Assembly: GCA_013397845.1 (NCBI GenBank)
Contig: VZTG01009066.1
Location: 62,001 to 126,000, forward strand
DNA from: Melanocharis versteri
Taxonomy: Eukaryota > Chordata > Aves > Passeriformes > Melanocharitidae
Direction: 5' to 3'
DNA length: 64,000 bases
Every line of letters begins with the position of its first letter. Position 1 is the stretch's first letter. Under the pieces are notes generated by a model. That model had not been told where the DNA came from. It saw only the letters and a list, made by a program, of their open reading frames with translations, and ran no database searches. This document shows positions 36,232 to 49,035 of the stretch, piece after piece. The position numbers were made by a program, and so were the translations under genes.

Positions 36232-39098
36232 TCACTTGCAGGGGATCACTTTATTTCCAGCCACTGCAATTGGAATCAGGAGCTTCCGGTACTCCAGGGG
36301 GAGGTGACGCTCTATCAGCACAATCAGCGGCATCCTGTCTGTCACCAGCCCTTGCCTTTGTCCAAAGAGAGAGCAGAGAAGAAACAAGAGTTTTCAGTGA
36401 AATACGTCTCCATTGGATATCACAGTAAAGTTTTCTTGCACTGATGTTTTTGCATTTAAGAGCTGAAATGCTCTGGCTGCTTGTGACAAACAGCTCCAGA
36501 CTCGTGTTTGCAGGCAGCTTCTCAGCTCCTGTGCATGGTGCAATGCCAGGATTGCCCACACAGCAGAGCAGAGCAGAGCAGACCCTTTTGGTTCCTGCAG
36601 AGCAGCTTCCCACAGAGCTTCCCACTGTTTACCATGGGGATATTCATCTCTATTGATCAGGACCAAAGTAGAGGCTCACTGCTTTTTAAATTCACAATCC
36701 ACCTACCATGGGATAAATTCTACCATTTGAAGACATGCACAGAATGATGTGACAGAAGAAAATAGCTCAGTACCCAGATTTTTTTACAGTCACAACTGAG
36801 AGGTGGTTGGCATTTGCCAACTGTGTAGGCCATGGAGTTTTCCAGTACACCATGTAGCTGACTGGCCTGAAAAAATCAGCATCTCCCAGTTTTGTAGAAA
36901 GAAAAAAAGTGCAAAGGGTATTCACACTTTCCGTGTGGAAGGAGCAGAAATACCGTCCTTTCGCATGAGCCAGCAACAATTCCTGATCTCTTAATGAGGC
37001 AGTAAAAAGGCATGAAGACATCTAGAACAAGGTGAAACAACAGGTACATGGAATTCTCAAAGCAGGGCAGCTAACCCATCGTGCCTCCTGGCCTGGTCAT
37101 ACCAACCTCAGCACACACCTGTCAGGTGGGAAAATGAAATCTCTGGATCAGGACAACAACAGATTCTTCTTTTTAAGCAGCAGCACCAGCTCACCTACAG
37201 AGGCCCACGCAAAGCCAAAGTCATCAGCTGTGCCCTGCACTATCCCCCAGGGGACTTTAACATCACATCTGAAACTCTTCCAGTGGAGATCAAGAACAAC
37301 TCAGAGTAATGACTTTAAATGAAACGTAGTGGATTGCTTCAGGCCTCACAGAGTTTTACAGAGGGCTTCCAAGCCAAGAATAAATCCCTTGTGTTTCGGT
37401 CACAGAACAAAGTAAATTTAGGCAGGAGATGGGGCAGCTGAGGGTGTCCAGAGGACAGAGCATCAGTGAGGCAGCTCTGAGAACAGCTCTTCCAGGCTGC
37501 TGCCCAGGAATGTCGCTGTTAGGAGAGGCCAGCCCGGGCTGGAGGCTCCTTCTCCTGCTCTAGAGAGGAACTGTCAGTTTGGATCCCAAGTATCAGCTTG
37601 TGCAGCAGCAGGAAGAAATGTATTTTGTTTGGAAGAGCAAGTCACCAAAACAGACAGCAGGACATGTGAAAATGCTCAGTGTCAGTTGCAGGTGCTTTTA
37701 GCAAAGAGATGGCTCGGGGATGCAAACAGTGCAGCCCAGCCTCCCTCTTAGCATTTCTCTACTTTTTCCACTCATTTCACAGCTATTACTGCTTCACCCT
37801 TACACAAATCCCTCTCTTCTTGGTTCCTCAGATGACTCCTTGCACTCACAACCCCTCACTACTTCCTCTTGCCCCTCCACCATCACCATCACCGAGTGGT
37901 GCAACCCAAGCCTAGGGATGCCTCCTGGGACAGAAGTGGCCTCAAAAAGAGTAAATCCCAAGATCCCACACTTACTGTGCCAACATTAAGTTGCCACTAT
38001 CCTGGCAACACCCAGGTGTTACTGGGCTACCAAAGCACCACCAAACACTACTGCAGATTAGTAACAACCCTTCCATTACCTTCTCATGAGGACTTCCAGG
38101 TCAGCCATCTCCACTGTCTTCCTCCCCGCATGGCGGGTGTAAGCTTCCAGATCATCACTCAGCTGCTTGAAGTATCTCTCAGAGCTGAGGAGGGAAATCA
38201 AATCAGACTGAAGCGTGTGAACATCAGCTACTCACCCACTCTGCAGGGCAAGCTGCACTAGAGCTGCTCGTTGTGCAGGTCACAGCCTGCCAGGGAAAGC
38301 TGGGGGAGAAAAAACTCTCCAGCCCACAAACAAAGCTTGGCTTCTCAGCCCAGGCTCCCTGGAACTTTACTGCCAGGACAGCTGTGAAACAGCTGCACAT
38401 CTGACAACCAGAACCTTTCCCAAACTTCCCACATGTGCAGGAGCAGGGGCTAACACCAGTGACAGAGAAATCAGCACTGAGGGTCAAACTGCTGGCTGCT
38501 GCAGTGACACTGTTCAAACAATCCACAGATTTTACTCATGAAGGTAACAAGGTCGAAGGATTCAAAAAGCTGAGAAACCTGGATTCCAATGGAACACTGC
38601 ACACCCCCACTGTGCCCAGCATGATGACCATTGTCCAGAGCCATCCTGCCCATGGAAACTGATAATGACAAGACTGTGACTGCTACAATTTGTTGGGACA
38701 AAACGCAGATGCTCCTGCAAGGCTGCACTGATCAGATACCCACACGGCAGCCCAAAGCACTTTGCACATTCCTGCCCGTTTTTATCAGGCCTCCCAAGAC
38801 TCTTTCCAGCTGAAGAGAGAGGGCTGTCAGCTTGTCAGCAGCACTCCCAACAGGTTTATTACTTCAGGAGAAAAAAGAAAGAAAAAAACCCCAATACTGA
38901 AAATAATGGAAAGAGCAGTTTGCTGCTACGTACCATTTTTCAACAATTTTGAATGCCTCTCTGGTCACTGGCATTTTAGCAAAATGGCTGAATATCTTCT
39001 TTATCAAACTCCTTGGTATTTGAGGCTCACGTGGTTTCCTCTGGGATGTTCCCAATCTCTTTGGAACTGTCTTAGGCTGCAGCAGCTGTGGGGGAGAC
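36232..39098 (-). CDS. CENPT: CENPT C-terminal histone-fold exons
   Basis: Three exons (38934-39098, 38080-38184, 36232-36355) encode the histone fold and the CENP-T-specific C-terminal extension, ending GNKVIPCK and a TGA. Junctions are EK-C (TG|C) and MR-R (AG|G). The acceptor of the first exon is ttccatcaaag at 39099, chosen because it is the only one that restores phase with the donor at 40440; the closer cccacag and ctgcag acceptors would shift frame. HAGRKTV is the family signature before helix alpha-3. The extension RQGLVTDRMPLIVLIERH matches the two added helices that bind the CENP-H/I/K group in vertebrates. Confidence 0.95.
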
Positions 39099-42000
39099 CT
39101 TTGATGGAAATTGAAAATTCACACACTGAATGAACAAGGCCAAGGGAGAGGCAGAGAACACCAGGCTGAGTTTGGAGAAACCCTAAGCTGAACTGGAAGG
39201 GATAAGAACTACCTTGAGCTCTTCATTCTTTCTCCCTCCCAATTCTCCAAAACCCTCATGCCCACACAGGGCAGTTTGCTAACAGTTCATGTGGCATCAT
39301 GGCCTTGAGAGAAGCAATCCAGGCTCAAGTTCCCTTGATTCCAGAGTGCTTGTGTAACACACTGCCAGCACTGGAGTTCTCTCCAATACATGACTCCAGT
39401 TTCCACTGCATCCCTGCAGTATTCCCTTTCCAGCAGTGCACAAAGTTTGAGGCACCACAGGTCACTTCTCCATCTGTGGACAGGGGAGGCTGCTCCGCAA
39501 GGAATCTTTCTACACTATTAAGAACTTAAATGGGGTCTTTTTTTGTGGGTTTCTGGGGTTTTTTTTCACCCCTTAAACAAGACTGTAAGTCCTAAAGGAA
39601 GTTACAATTGTCTTTCATTCTAAAATACGAAAAATTGTAATATGGAAGAGTTCAGTGAAATCTGTGGATTCACTCAGTACATAATTGGCAAACAACAGAA
39701 AAAATCTAGAACCTCAGGCTAACACATGCAAAACCCCCAGAGAGAGTGTGTGGATCAGCTGACTCTCTCCAGTCCACGTGTATGCGGGCACAAGGATTTC
39801 ATCTTCTTGTTTACTGCTTTAATAGACAGAGATCCAAAGTCACGGGCTAGAAAATTCCTCCTGTTCCCTAGGACCCACTGCTAGTGGTTCTGATAAAGCA
39901 TATGGCTTCACCAAATTTCTAGTTAAGAGGGTGCAAGTGTTAACTAATTTGGAGTAATGCAGAGGACAGATCCACTTTCTGCCTCTGGGAGAGCTTCATC
40001 TTATAGTCAGCACATGGCAACTGCACACAGCTTTAGGCTTCTGCAGTCAATACAAGTATGTCATTCCATGTGATCAGTGTCTTGTCATCCCTAATTCCCC
40101 CTCTTCTACAAGGAACTCTGCATCCCATACTGGAGTCTACAGCTCCAGAGTGGTGCTTGCTCCAACTGAAAAACTCCTACGAAAAGTTCTGGCCTTCAGC
40201 ACAAGAAAATACTACAAGAACCTTCATTGGAAAGCTTTAAGGCACCAGACCTGCTCTGGAAGAGCACTGACATTCACTCAATTCACTCTTCACTCGGCTG
40301 CTACAGCAGTGAAAAAACCAAAGCCTTCAGCACTGCTCACTGCCCTGTGGCAGCTGCCAGAGCAGCTGGCAAAGCCGGGCTCTGCTCTCCCCCCAGCCCC
40401 ACTTCTGCCAGGCCACTGCTGGACATGGCTTAGGCTTACCTGGGAGCAGCAGCTTTTGCAACACGTGGAGCTGACAGCAGGAGGTTATGGGCTGGAGCAC
40501 GGACAAACGCAGGAGTCTTCATGGAAACCTCTGGGGAAAAAAGTACTTGAGGAACTGAAGTCTCTTTCCAGAGCTCCTGGAGCAAGCAGTGCTGCCACAG
40601 CAGACAGAAACCCAGCCATCCCCCCACACGCCTGGCCCTGTCACACTGCCTGTGCTCTGGCTGTGTCCCCACAGCACCCTGAGCCAGCACAGCTGCTGGC
40701 TGCTGCAATGCCACCCCTACACCTCCTGCCACACAGGCTGGTGGCACCCCTTGGGCTCCTGTGCTGGCCCAGCTGGCTGGGCAGGCTGCAGGGACACACA
40801 CTCAGGGCCAGGCTGCAGGGGCCAATGGCTGGGTTAACTCAGGTTGCCACAAAGCTGCAGCCTTTTTAACCAGAGAGAACTTCAAAGTCTACAAGCTCCC
40901 TCTTTGTCATCTTGCTAAGCCACTGGCAAATTCTCCCGAACAAAGGGACAAGCAGAGCTATAGAATCACATTACAAGCGCCAGACTATAAACTTCTCCCT
41001 GTTTGCAGATTTTCATAACTCCCTCTAGGCAAGGCTCCTGTCATCAGCAGCTCACCTGTTCTCTGCTATGAACCCACAGCAGTTTCCTCCAAGTCTAATC
41101 TGCATTGTCTAACTTAACTCTTGAACTTCTTCTTAAAAAGTGAGAGCAGGAAAGAAAACAATGTTAACAGAAATGCTGAGCAGCTTCCTTACCTTGACTT
41201 GCAGGGTGTTCAGCTTCATCCTCAGCAGGCTCTTCCACTGAACTATCCAAATCTAGCATGATAGCCTGGTCCTCTAGCTCGCCTCCTTGTTCATCAGTTT
41301 CTTTTAATGGAGTCATCCCAGCTTTGTCCAATGAGGAAAAGGCATGAGAGTGCCTGCCCAGACTTTCAGCTCCAATGCCTTTGGTAATCTCACGTTCTAG
41401 ATTTCCAAAACAGGAAAAACAAAGCATTGAAACAAGTACCTTTACCTGATTCCGGAACTTCCACTAGTAAATTTTAATCAGATACCTGCTGAAACTACAC
41501 ACTTCTAAACACCACTGCCAGTACAATTTCGGTTTCCCTTTAAATAAAATGCAGTCTTCCATCTTAAAACTACAAAACTGGCTTGATATTTCCCCAGTAA
41601 TTAGCCCAGATTCCAGAAAGCAAAGGAAGTTAAGTGTCTCCCTCAGCACTGATGCCACTCATGCAGCATGAGAGCACTTTGGCACTAGAGAGAGCTGTCA
41701 GCATTAGAGGTGTCCTCACCAGCTCCGGGAGAGCCGTGGGCTCCAACGCTGCCTTCTGCCAGTTCCTCTCCTGCTGAAGGAGCCATTTCTGTTTCACCTC
41801 TGCTGTCCCGTGCTGCAGTTATCTGCAATTCTGCTTTTTCAGCCAGCTTCTTCTCCAAATGTTCAGAATATCTAGCCCTTGCACCATGTTCTGCAGGTAA
41901 AATAAGAAATTCTATCATACATCTTACCTACAAAAAAACCCCAACCAACCACCAGCACACAGTTAACCACCACTGGAACTTATTTGTGATAAATAAACTC

Positions 42001-45000
42001 AGCCATAAGCTGTGAATAAGAAAAGCAGATGCAGATACCTTTACAGCTGAGAAGTGCCCAACTTCTCCTGTGTTTGCTCCACAGCCACCTAATCAGAGGC
42101 GCATCAGATCCCGATGAAGGAATTTTACTTACAGTAAGCAGAGCTCCTCCAGATCTGCCATCTCTATGGCTATTCTCAATTTTGGTGATTGTGTGAAATA
42201 TCAATTCCTTTTCCTTTAAGTCTAACAATACCTGGAGTTTGTGCTCAGATTCTCCTCCTCATTTCCTCCATTTTTCTGAATAAACGATTTTGTAAGAGGT
42301 ATATTCCATTATAAAGAGAGGAGACCCTAGAGTGGTTTTAACCATCCTGGACAAGCCTCTGGCAGGCAGGATGAGAAATATACAGACACATGACTTGCTT
42401 GTGTTTAAAAACTCGAGCTACTGACTACTTAAGTATTCCTTTTTCCTTTATACTACATATATATTCCACATATCTGTTACTATGTAGCTCAATTAAGCAG
42501 ACACTCACACAGGTAATTACTTTGAGAATTTTGGGCACTCATGATGCAGTCTTCACTGCAAGCTGTCACTTGCTGAAGGGTTTGGAAATCTTGGCCAAGT
42601 CCAAAAGCTGTCAAACTGCACTTTTACCATCCTCTCCAGCTGGAGAGTTTTCACACTCAAAAGTGCAAGTGTGGCAAGGCCTTGGGAGCCCCAAGCCCAA
42701 GTGAAGGGCACAAGGAAATCTGGCCAAAAGTGGTGCAAAAATCAGTTGTATCAATCTCACTAACCAGAATATTGGGCTGCCTGCGCCAACATATGGCCTA
42801 AAGTGAAGTGAAATACTAACTAGCTTAGATTAGCCAGATGTATTCCTTGCCAAGAGAGAGCTCTCCATCTTTCCTACTGGAAGGTGAGCAGTACTACAGA
42901 CCTGCCAAAACATATGAACCTTTATTCCACTTCCAGTCACAGCCCATTTTTAGAGAGCTTGTCTGGAAATGTCTAAGTATCTCTGGTATGACTTGAATCA
43001 AATTATTTCCAGCATCTACTGTACAATTAAGTCTTATTTTACTCTGCAAGTCACCTGAAAAACTGTTTAAATCAGTTTATACTCCATTCCCTTTCTACAC
43101 TGAAAGCACTTCTTACCCTCTCGGAAAATCTTTTCCTGTTCCACTCCATTCACTGTATTAATCATCTCTTCTTCTGTATCACTTACTTCTAGGTCTTCAA
43201 TTATACAGGACACAACTTCTCTCAAAGACATGCTGGAAACATTTAGTGACTGGGGATCCCAAATATTTACTTGAGCTTGTGGAGGGCAGAAAGGAGCTCC
43301 ATCTATAAACAGCTAGAACAGATCATTAATGTGTCTCCTGGTAGCTTTTTGAACTTTATTTAGCTTTCCTGGTAAATAAAAAACCAACCAGGCAGGGAGG
43401 AGAAGACACACGAGAAATGCTTGTGTGTACTTGAAGCAGTTTGGGGAATTTGCACTGAATCTTAGGAACCAGTTGGAAAAATCCTTGCAACTGTTTCAGT
43501 TGACACTGAGGAGCAACACCAACAGCAGCCTCCTGTGGTAGAGCAGAACTATGCCACCATTAACTTCTGACATTAATGCCTTACTAACTCCAGCATCTTA
43601 AAGATATATTCACTATTCACTCCCCTTCATCTTCCTCTCATTTGATCCAGTCCCCATTCCAGTGGTGCCCAGTGCCAGGAGAAAAGGCAACTGGCACAGA
43701 CTGGAACACGGGAGGCTCCATCTGAGCATAAGGAAGAGACTTTGCAGTCATTACCCCTGGGGACTCCTAAGAGCCACTTAGACAGGGTCCTGGGCAACCT
43801 GCTCCATGTGGCCCTGCCTGAGCAGAGGGGTTGGACAGAATAACCTTGAGGTACCTTTCTACCTCAACCACTCTGTGAGTTCAGATAATACCTGCTAAGC
43901 CTAAGCCTTAACCTACAGTACTCACTGCTAACCACCTTCTCTTCAGAAAAAGAAACCTGTTCCATTGGATTACTCTGCTGGGAATGACCTTGCTTATCTT
44001 CTTGCTGTTTTGCAGGTGTTTCTGGAGATACATGAGTCATTCTGTCAACATGCTCATGATCAAGGCTTGAGTTCTTGGAGTATCTTTGGGTCCTTCTCTT
44101 GTTTGTGCCCACACTGGATACCAGGCCCTCCGGCCTTGCTTCCTCTTGATCTGCATCAGAAATCGGGCTCCTCTGTGCTGAAGTTTTTGAATCTGACAGC
44201 TGGGGTTCAAGAGCAGAAAGTTTATTTTGGCTCTGTTCATCCAGCTGGGAATGAACAAAAAGCTCCGTGCTATTCATCATCATTTCTGCATCACTTGTCA
44301 GGATGCTTGTTCGAATCCCAGATGCAGACTGTGAGTCCACAAGATAATTCTGTCCTGTTTAGAAAGTTTTAAAACAAATTTTATGTGAAAAACTGTTCAA
44401 GGTCATAGGGACATACTTTACTACCACGACTTGTGTAATTCACTATTTAAGTCATTCAACCAAATTTTACTCATCCTCAACAGATCAAACATTGAAACTG
44501 TATGACCCCACTTCAGTGCCTCCAGTTCTCCCTACCAAACCAATAGAGACCTCAGTACCCACAGATGAAAATGATCCCAAACAATTCCTGTGGTTTAAAT
44601 CACCAAACTGGGCAAAGCACATATTTAAGTGCATAGAATCAAAGGAACTGCTGAGGCAGAGCCTCATTCTAATATTTCTTCCCACATCCCACTCTATTTC
44701 TGTGAATGTGTTAGTAAATTCTAAAATACAGACCACGCTTCAGTAACTGCTTCTAAAAGCCCCTTAACGTAAGGCCCTGCCTCCCAAAAGAGAAGTAACA
44801 ACACAAAAGAAACCTTTGCTCTTCAGCATGTTCAGTTCCACTCTGCTTTCAAAAGCTTGCATGTCAACAGCCTTGCGGATTTTTGGCCTCCGGAGCAAGC
44901 CCCTCTTTTCAACGGTGTCTGGGGCCACCAAGGAACCCACAGACAAGCGAAGGGATCTGTAAAAAGAGAGAAGAAATAATTTGTCAAAATCACACACCCC

Positions 45001-47900
45001 ACTTTTACCCTCAGAATACAAACATGATGGCACTAACAGTGACACATTTCGCAGAAGTAGGAGAAATTTCCCCAAAAAACCCTTGAAGATTATATATCAG
45101 TCTTTAAATGAATTGTTTATTTTCATTGTATCACCCAACATCACGGTATGTATCACACAGATCAGGAATCAGACTGTTTTACAGCCTCCCTGAGACGCTG
45201 CAAAACTACAGCTGACGAAAGGGTCATAAATTTTAAAAATCTTAAATAACCAAAAAAAAAAAAAAGGGGAAACCAAATGTTTGAGAGTAAAGACATACTC
45301 TAGATGACAGTAGAGTGCTAGGAGGACTTCCCAACAAGTTTAATGACCTCCTGGCCCTCTCTCCAGGCAACCCAATTAAAAAGGGGGTTCAGAGGGTTCA
45401 AAGACAGAAGTACAGAATGCAGTCCCAAGAAGCATCTTGTGTGGCACCCCAGGCAAGGGCTGCAGTGAGAAAGGTGAAATAATGTGCTGACTTTGGCCAG
45501 GGTCGTTTGCAAAGTACACAGGCAACATAGGAAAGTAAGTTCTTTGACTCACTAAAAAGCTTTTAAAGTCCAGAAAATACTGCATGGATGCAACTAATGG
45601 AATGAGACTATTAACAGGCAGGGATGATATTCTAATGTATATTGTGTGCTGATTTACTGTTGGAAGCATGAGAATGAAAGGAAAAAAGGAATGATCCTAG
45701 CAAGTAAAAAGAGGAGCAATAATAGCAATATAAGCTAGACCAACCCAGACATACAGTGCAGAGCCACAATTTCTGAAAATCAAAAGGTGTGTGGTGCAAC
45801 ACCTTCAAATTCCATCAGCAGAGGGGCAGATGACTGTGTTATTGCTAACACTAACACAGGTCTTTAACATGAACCCAGGCACTGCACTGTTCTTCACCAC
45901 TTCAGATGAGATCATACCTAAGACAGCCAGAAGTTAAGACATTTTAGGTTAAACTCACCGAGTCATAATTGTGCTCTCCAACGTTGACTGAGCTAGAAAA
46001 AGTTGATGGCATATTAGTTGAGAAATTACCCTTTACACAACAGGCTACAAGAACATCCCAATGGATCTTTCTCTTTTCAGAACCAGTCACACTACAATCC
46101 TCAAACGTCACACTTTGGTGCAAACAGAATTAGATAACTGGGTCACTTCACTATTTCCTGACTACATTTCAGAATTGCATATTAGAAATCTAATAAGCAA
46201 TTTATGAAAGGGTCAGAAAGTAGTTATTTCAATGAAAATTTAACATGGCATATACCCTCAGAGTTAATAATTTTAATTTGACCACACTGATAACAAGATG
46301 TTAGGCCTTGGTCACAACCACCCTTCAGCAACCCAACCCAAACACAACTGCAGCTTTAGAAGCACAGATAACTATTCCACAGACTCCTGATGAAACTGGA
46401 ACTCAAACCTGTTCTGCTCACAAAGAACTTTATAATTATTTTAAGTAATTGCACTGGAAAGTATGCAGGTGCTTGTATTTAAAAGTTTCTAGAATTAAGA
46501 AGACAGGGATTGCTTCCTCTGGAGACACTTCAAGACTCAAAAAGCACCCAATTGCAAAAGTAGTCAAGAAGTTACATACAGTCATGGCAGAGCCTAGAAC
46601 TTAGCTTGAAAAGGTTTATTTTAAATTTGATAGGATGGGGGCTTTTACTTTCTCCATTATCCCCTTTGCATGAGATATTGCAGTCTGGATTCCAAACCCA
46701 CAACTGCCCAGCTGGGCAGCTCCTGACAACCGAGCTGAGCAGGTGAGAACCAGCTGACAGCAAAGGCAGCACTGAACAAGGTAATTCTTGACTGCAGCCT
46801 TACCTTGGTTCTGGGGAAGTCGTCTCTCCGCTGCTCTCTCAAATTCAGAAATGCTGAGTTTCTTTCTCTTCTTTGTCATGCGGAACACAGTGATAGATGC
46901 GTCCTCAGGAGCAACATCTGGCAGCTGCAATTCCCCCCTACCAAAACAAACCAAGCTGGAGAGGCATTTCTGATAATCCCACCTGACAAGATGCAATTTT
47001 GATCACTCAAACACAAGTAGAGAAGTCCTGCTCCCCAATCCCACCACAGGAACTGCAGCTATACCTGGTAGTGTAATAAAAGTGAAAATTATTTAAAAAA
47101 ACCCTACTTACATGCTGGAAACCCTCTTAGATGGGACTTCTGAATGAGCTTCTTCCATGTCTTCGTGGTTAGATATCCGAGGTGCCAGCGGTGAAACCTG
47201 GGGTTCTGCCAACAAACCAGAACATTTCCTTTCCATAATTTAATACAGCAAGAGCACCAAAATGCAGCAGGGTGTCACATCTGCACTACAGGCTGTAAAT
47301 AACATCTACTAACAGGTCAAAATAAAGACCTAGTGAAAACTGTTTGGGTTCTACTGCTGGGAAAGCTGGCAGTGCCAAAGCCAACGGTGACAGAAGCAGC
47401 ACGGGGGTTCCCTGCACTGCAGCAGAATGTGCCTCTGTAACTCACACCTGACCCTACAGCCAAAGGCAGCACCAGGATTATGTGCTCAGTCACCACGACA
47501 AGAAGTGAAGTTCAAGTGAAGTGGGTTCTGAAGAGGATCTTCAAAACTATGATTTCACCAGTGCAAGGCCTGGTCTCTCAGACAGTTGTATCTCACATTC
47601 AGGTGCCCTGCAGTGATTCCTCTGTTACATGAATCAGTCATACAACAATCTGACTTCTGTTCTATGTAACAGGGAAAGGATAATAGGCTACCAAGGAACA
47701 CCCCCTGTTTTCTCAACTATAATAAAGCACTGTCTTTATGTTCTCAATTCTCCTGAAAAAAAAATACACTTACGGTTCTGCATGACTCTCTTGAGCATAA
47801 GCCGTGGCGTGCCATTTCTGAGATCAGGGAACACTGCCTGTCTCTGCTTCGCTGAGGTGCTTCTGACAGATTTACTCTTGCTTTCTACGCTCAATCCAGT
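36232..47900 (-). CDS. CENPT: CENPT, centromere protein T (N-terminal exon missing)
   Basis: CENP-T is the histone-fold protein that pairs with CENP-W (and CENP-S/X) on centromeric DNA and recruits the NDC80 and MIS12 complexes through its N-terminal tail. Thirteen coding exons join in phase: 47774-47900, 47112-47205, 46804-46937, 45959-45992, 44814-44956, 43926-44354, 43117-43302, 41720-41890, 41193-41396, 40440-40530, 38934-39098, 38080-38184 and 36232-36355. They total 2007 nt, 668 residues plus stop. The first exon contains NGTPRLMLKRVMQ, a TPR-type CDK/NDC80 docking motif. TIMTRSLRLSV and RRPKIRKAVD match the conserved middle. The C-terminal histone fold has IPRSLIKKIFSHFAKMPV, SDDLEAYTRHAGRKTV and LIERHLPLEYRKLLIP. 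The middle is Ser/Glu/Gln-rich, probably disordered and fast evolving. The start codon and first TPR motif are not visible and probably lie in the N gap at 48371. Confidence 0.95.
43640..43885 (+). mobile_element. CR1 LINE 3' fragment
   Basis: CR1 sense-strand landmarks occur in order: AGTGGTGCCCAGTGCCAGGA, ACTGGAACACGGGAGGCTCC, a GTCCTGGGCAACCTGCTCC segment, GGGGTTGGACAGAATAACCT and a TCAACCACTCTGTGAGT tail. It lies in a CENPT intron, antisense to the gene. Confidence 0.85.
45959..45992 (-). CDS. CENPT: CENPT 34-nt microexon
   Basis: Acceptor ctttttctag and donor gtgagt bound only 34 nt. Without it the exons at 46804 (leaving 1 nt) and 44956 (entering 1 nt) are out of frame. With it (2 + 30 + 2 nt) the frame is restored and encodes QSTLESTIMT leading into RSLRLSV. 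Human CENP-T has SSLTRSLNLTF at this place, which confirms the exon. Confidence 0.9.
47774..47900 (-). CDS. CENPT: CENPT exon with NDC80-docking TPR motif
   Basis: A 127-nt exon entering in phase 0 and leaving with 1 nt. It encodes a basic Ser-rich stretch followed by LRNGTPRLMLKRVMQN. In human CENP-T the two TPRxLL-type motifs (around Thr11 and Thr85) are CDK1 sites that recruit the SPC24/SPC25 end of NDC80. By position this is the second of the two. It is the most N-terminal CENPT exon visible. Confidence 0.88.
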
Positions 47901-48119
47901 CTAGAGGGAAATCAAGAGACAAGCAACTCAAAGCTAGTATTTTCATTATTAAAGACCTCAACATCAAAAGCATCCACCACCCATCTTCTAATAACAAGCT
48001 AAGCAAGCTGGTAAGAAACTTTTTCCAAATTCCTAAGAGAAATTGCGCGTGTTGGCTTTTTGACAATGGTGGCACTTCCCATGTGGACAGGAGACAATTC
48101 AGCTCGGGCTATCACGAAG

Positions 48120-48370
48120 GTGGGCTGCAGCATAAAACCCTCCAGCGGACGAAACCCTGAGTGGCCTCAGAGCACAACCACCACCTAAACCCGCCGAGCT
48201 GCGGGCTACTCGGCGAGCGCGAAAGTCAGGGCTTTCGGCCCATTTTCCACGATTAAACGCGAACAAGGGTGAGGGAGCGACCTCCGCTCCTGCTTCAGGG
48301 GCCCCGTTTCTGTCTCAAACCGAGAGCGATGGGGCGGGCGGCGCCGGGCGAGCCCCACGGGATGGTCGAT
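48120..48370. promoter_or_regulatory. CENPT/THAP11 bidirectional CpG promoter (left edge)
   Basis: CpG-rich sequence leads into the N gap between the divergently oriented CENPT and THAP11. In human these genes are also head to head. No N-terminal CENPT sequence (first TPR motif) can be read here in any minus-strand frame. Confidence 0.5.
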
Positions 48371-48775
48371 NNNNNNNNNNNNNNNNNNNNNNNNNNNNNN
48401 NNNNNNNNNNNNNNNNNNNNNNNNNNNNNNNNNNNNNNNNNNNNNNNNNNNNNNNNNNNNNNNNNNNNNNNNNNNNNNNNNNNNNNNNNNNNNNNNNNNN
48501 NNNNNNNNNNNNNNNNNNNNNNNNNNNNNNNNNNNNNNNNNNNNNNNNNNNNNNNNNNNNNNNNNNNNNNNNNNNNNNNNNNNNNNNNNNNNNNNNNNNN
48601 NNNNNNNNNNNNNNNNNNNNNNNNNNNNNNNNNNNNNNNNNNNNNNNNNNNNNNNNNNNNNNNNNNNNNNNNNNNNNNNNNNNNNNNNNNNNNNNNNNNN
48701 NNNNNNNNNNNNNNNNNNNNNNNNNNNNNNNNNNNNNNNNNNNNNNNNNNNNNNNNNNNNNNNNNNNNNNNNNNN
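48371..48775. other. Assembly gap, 405 N
   Basis: A run of 405 Ns in the GC-rich head-to-head interval between CENPT (minus) and THAP11 (plus). It removes the CENPT first exon(s) and most of THAP11. THAP11 alone lacks roughly 200 or more codons, so the true gap is probably longer than 405 nt. Confidence 0.99.
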
Positions 48776-49035
48776 CGGGGGAGGAGAGCCCGGTGGAGGG
48801 CGGCCCCCCCGATCACTCGTACTCACTGTCGTCGGGCACCACGTCGGAGGAGCTGCTGAGGAAGCTGAACGAGCAGCGCGACATCATCGCGCTGCTGGAG
48901 GTGAAGATGAAGGAGATGAAGGGCAGCATCCGCCGCCTGCGCCTGGCCGAGGCCCAGCTCCGCGAGGAGATCCGCGAGAAGGACCGGCTGCTCCACGCCG
49001 CCAGCGCCGGCACCCGCAAGCGCCACGGCCTCTGA
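48776..49035 (+). CDS. THAP11: THAP11 (Ronin), C-terminal part
   Basis: THAP11 is a zinc-dependent DNA-binding transcription factor that works with HCFC1 and ZNF143 in growth and mitochondrial gene control. The visible 86 codons start right after the N gap and end at TGA 49033-49035. They contain DHSY, the HCFC1-binding motif, inside PPDHSYSLSSGTTSEELL. A C-terminal coiled coil follows: KLNEQRDIIALLEVKMKEMK, then REKDRLL and a final RKRHGL. The human protein has the same order and ends in KKHGM. The gene is normally intronless, so the THAP zinc finger and Gln/Ala-rich middle must lie in the N gap. Third positions are almost all G/C. Confidence 0.95.

Noticed and set aside
48206..48859. Long open frames spanning the 405-N gap on both strands
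   Set aside because: Ns are read as sense codons, so the frames are artificial. Only the THAP11 C-terminus right of the gap is real.
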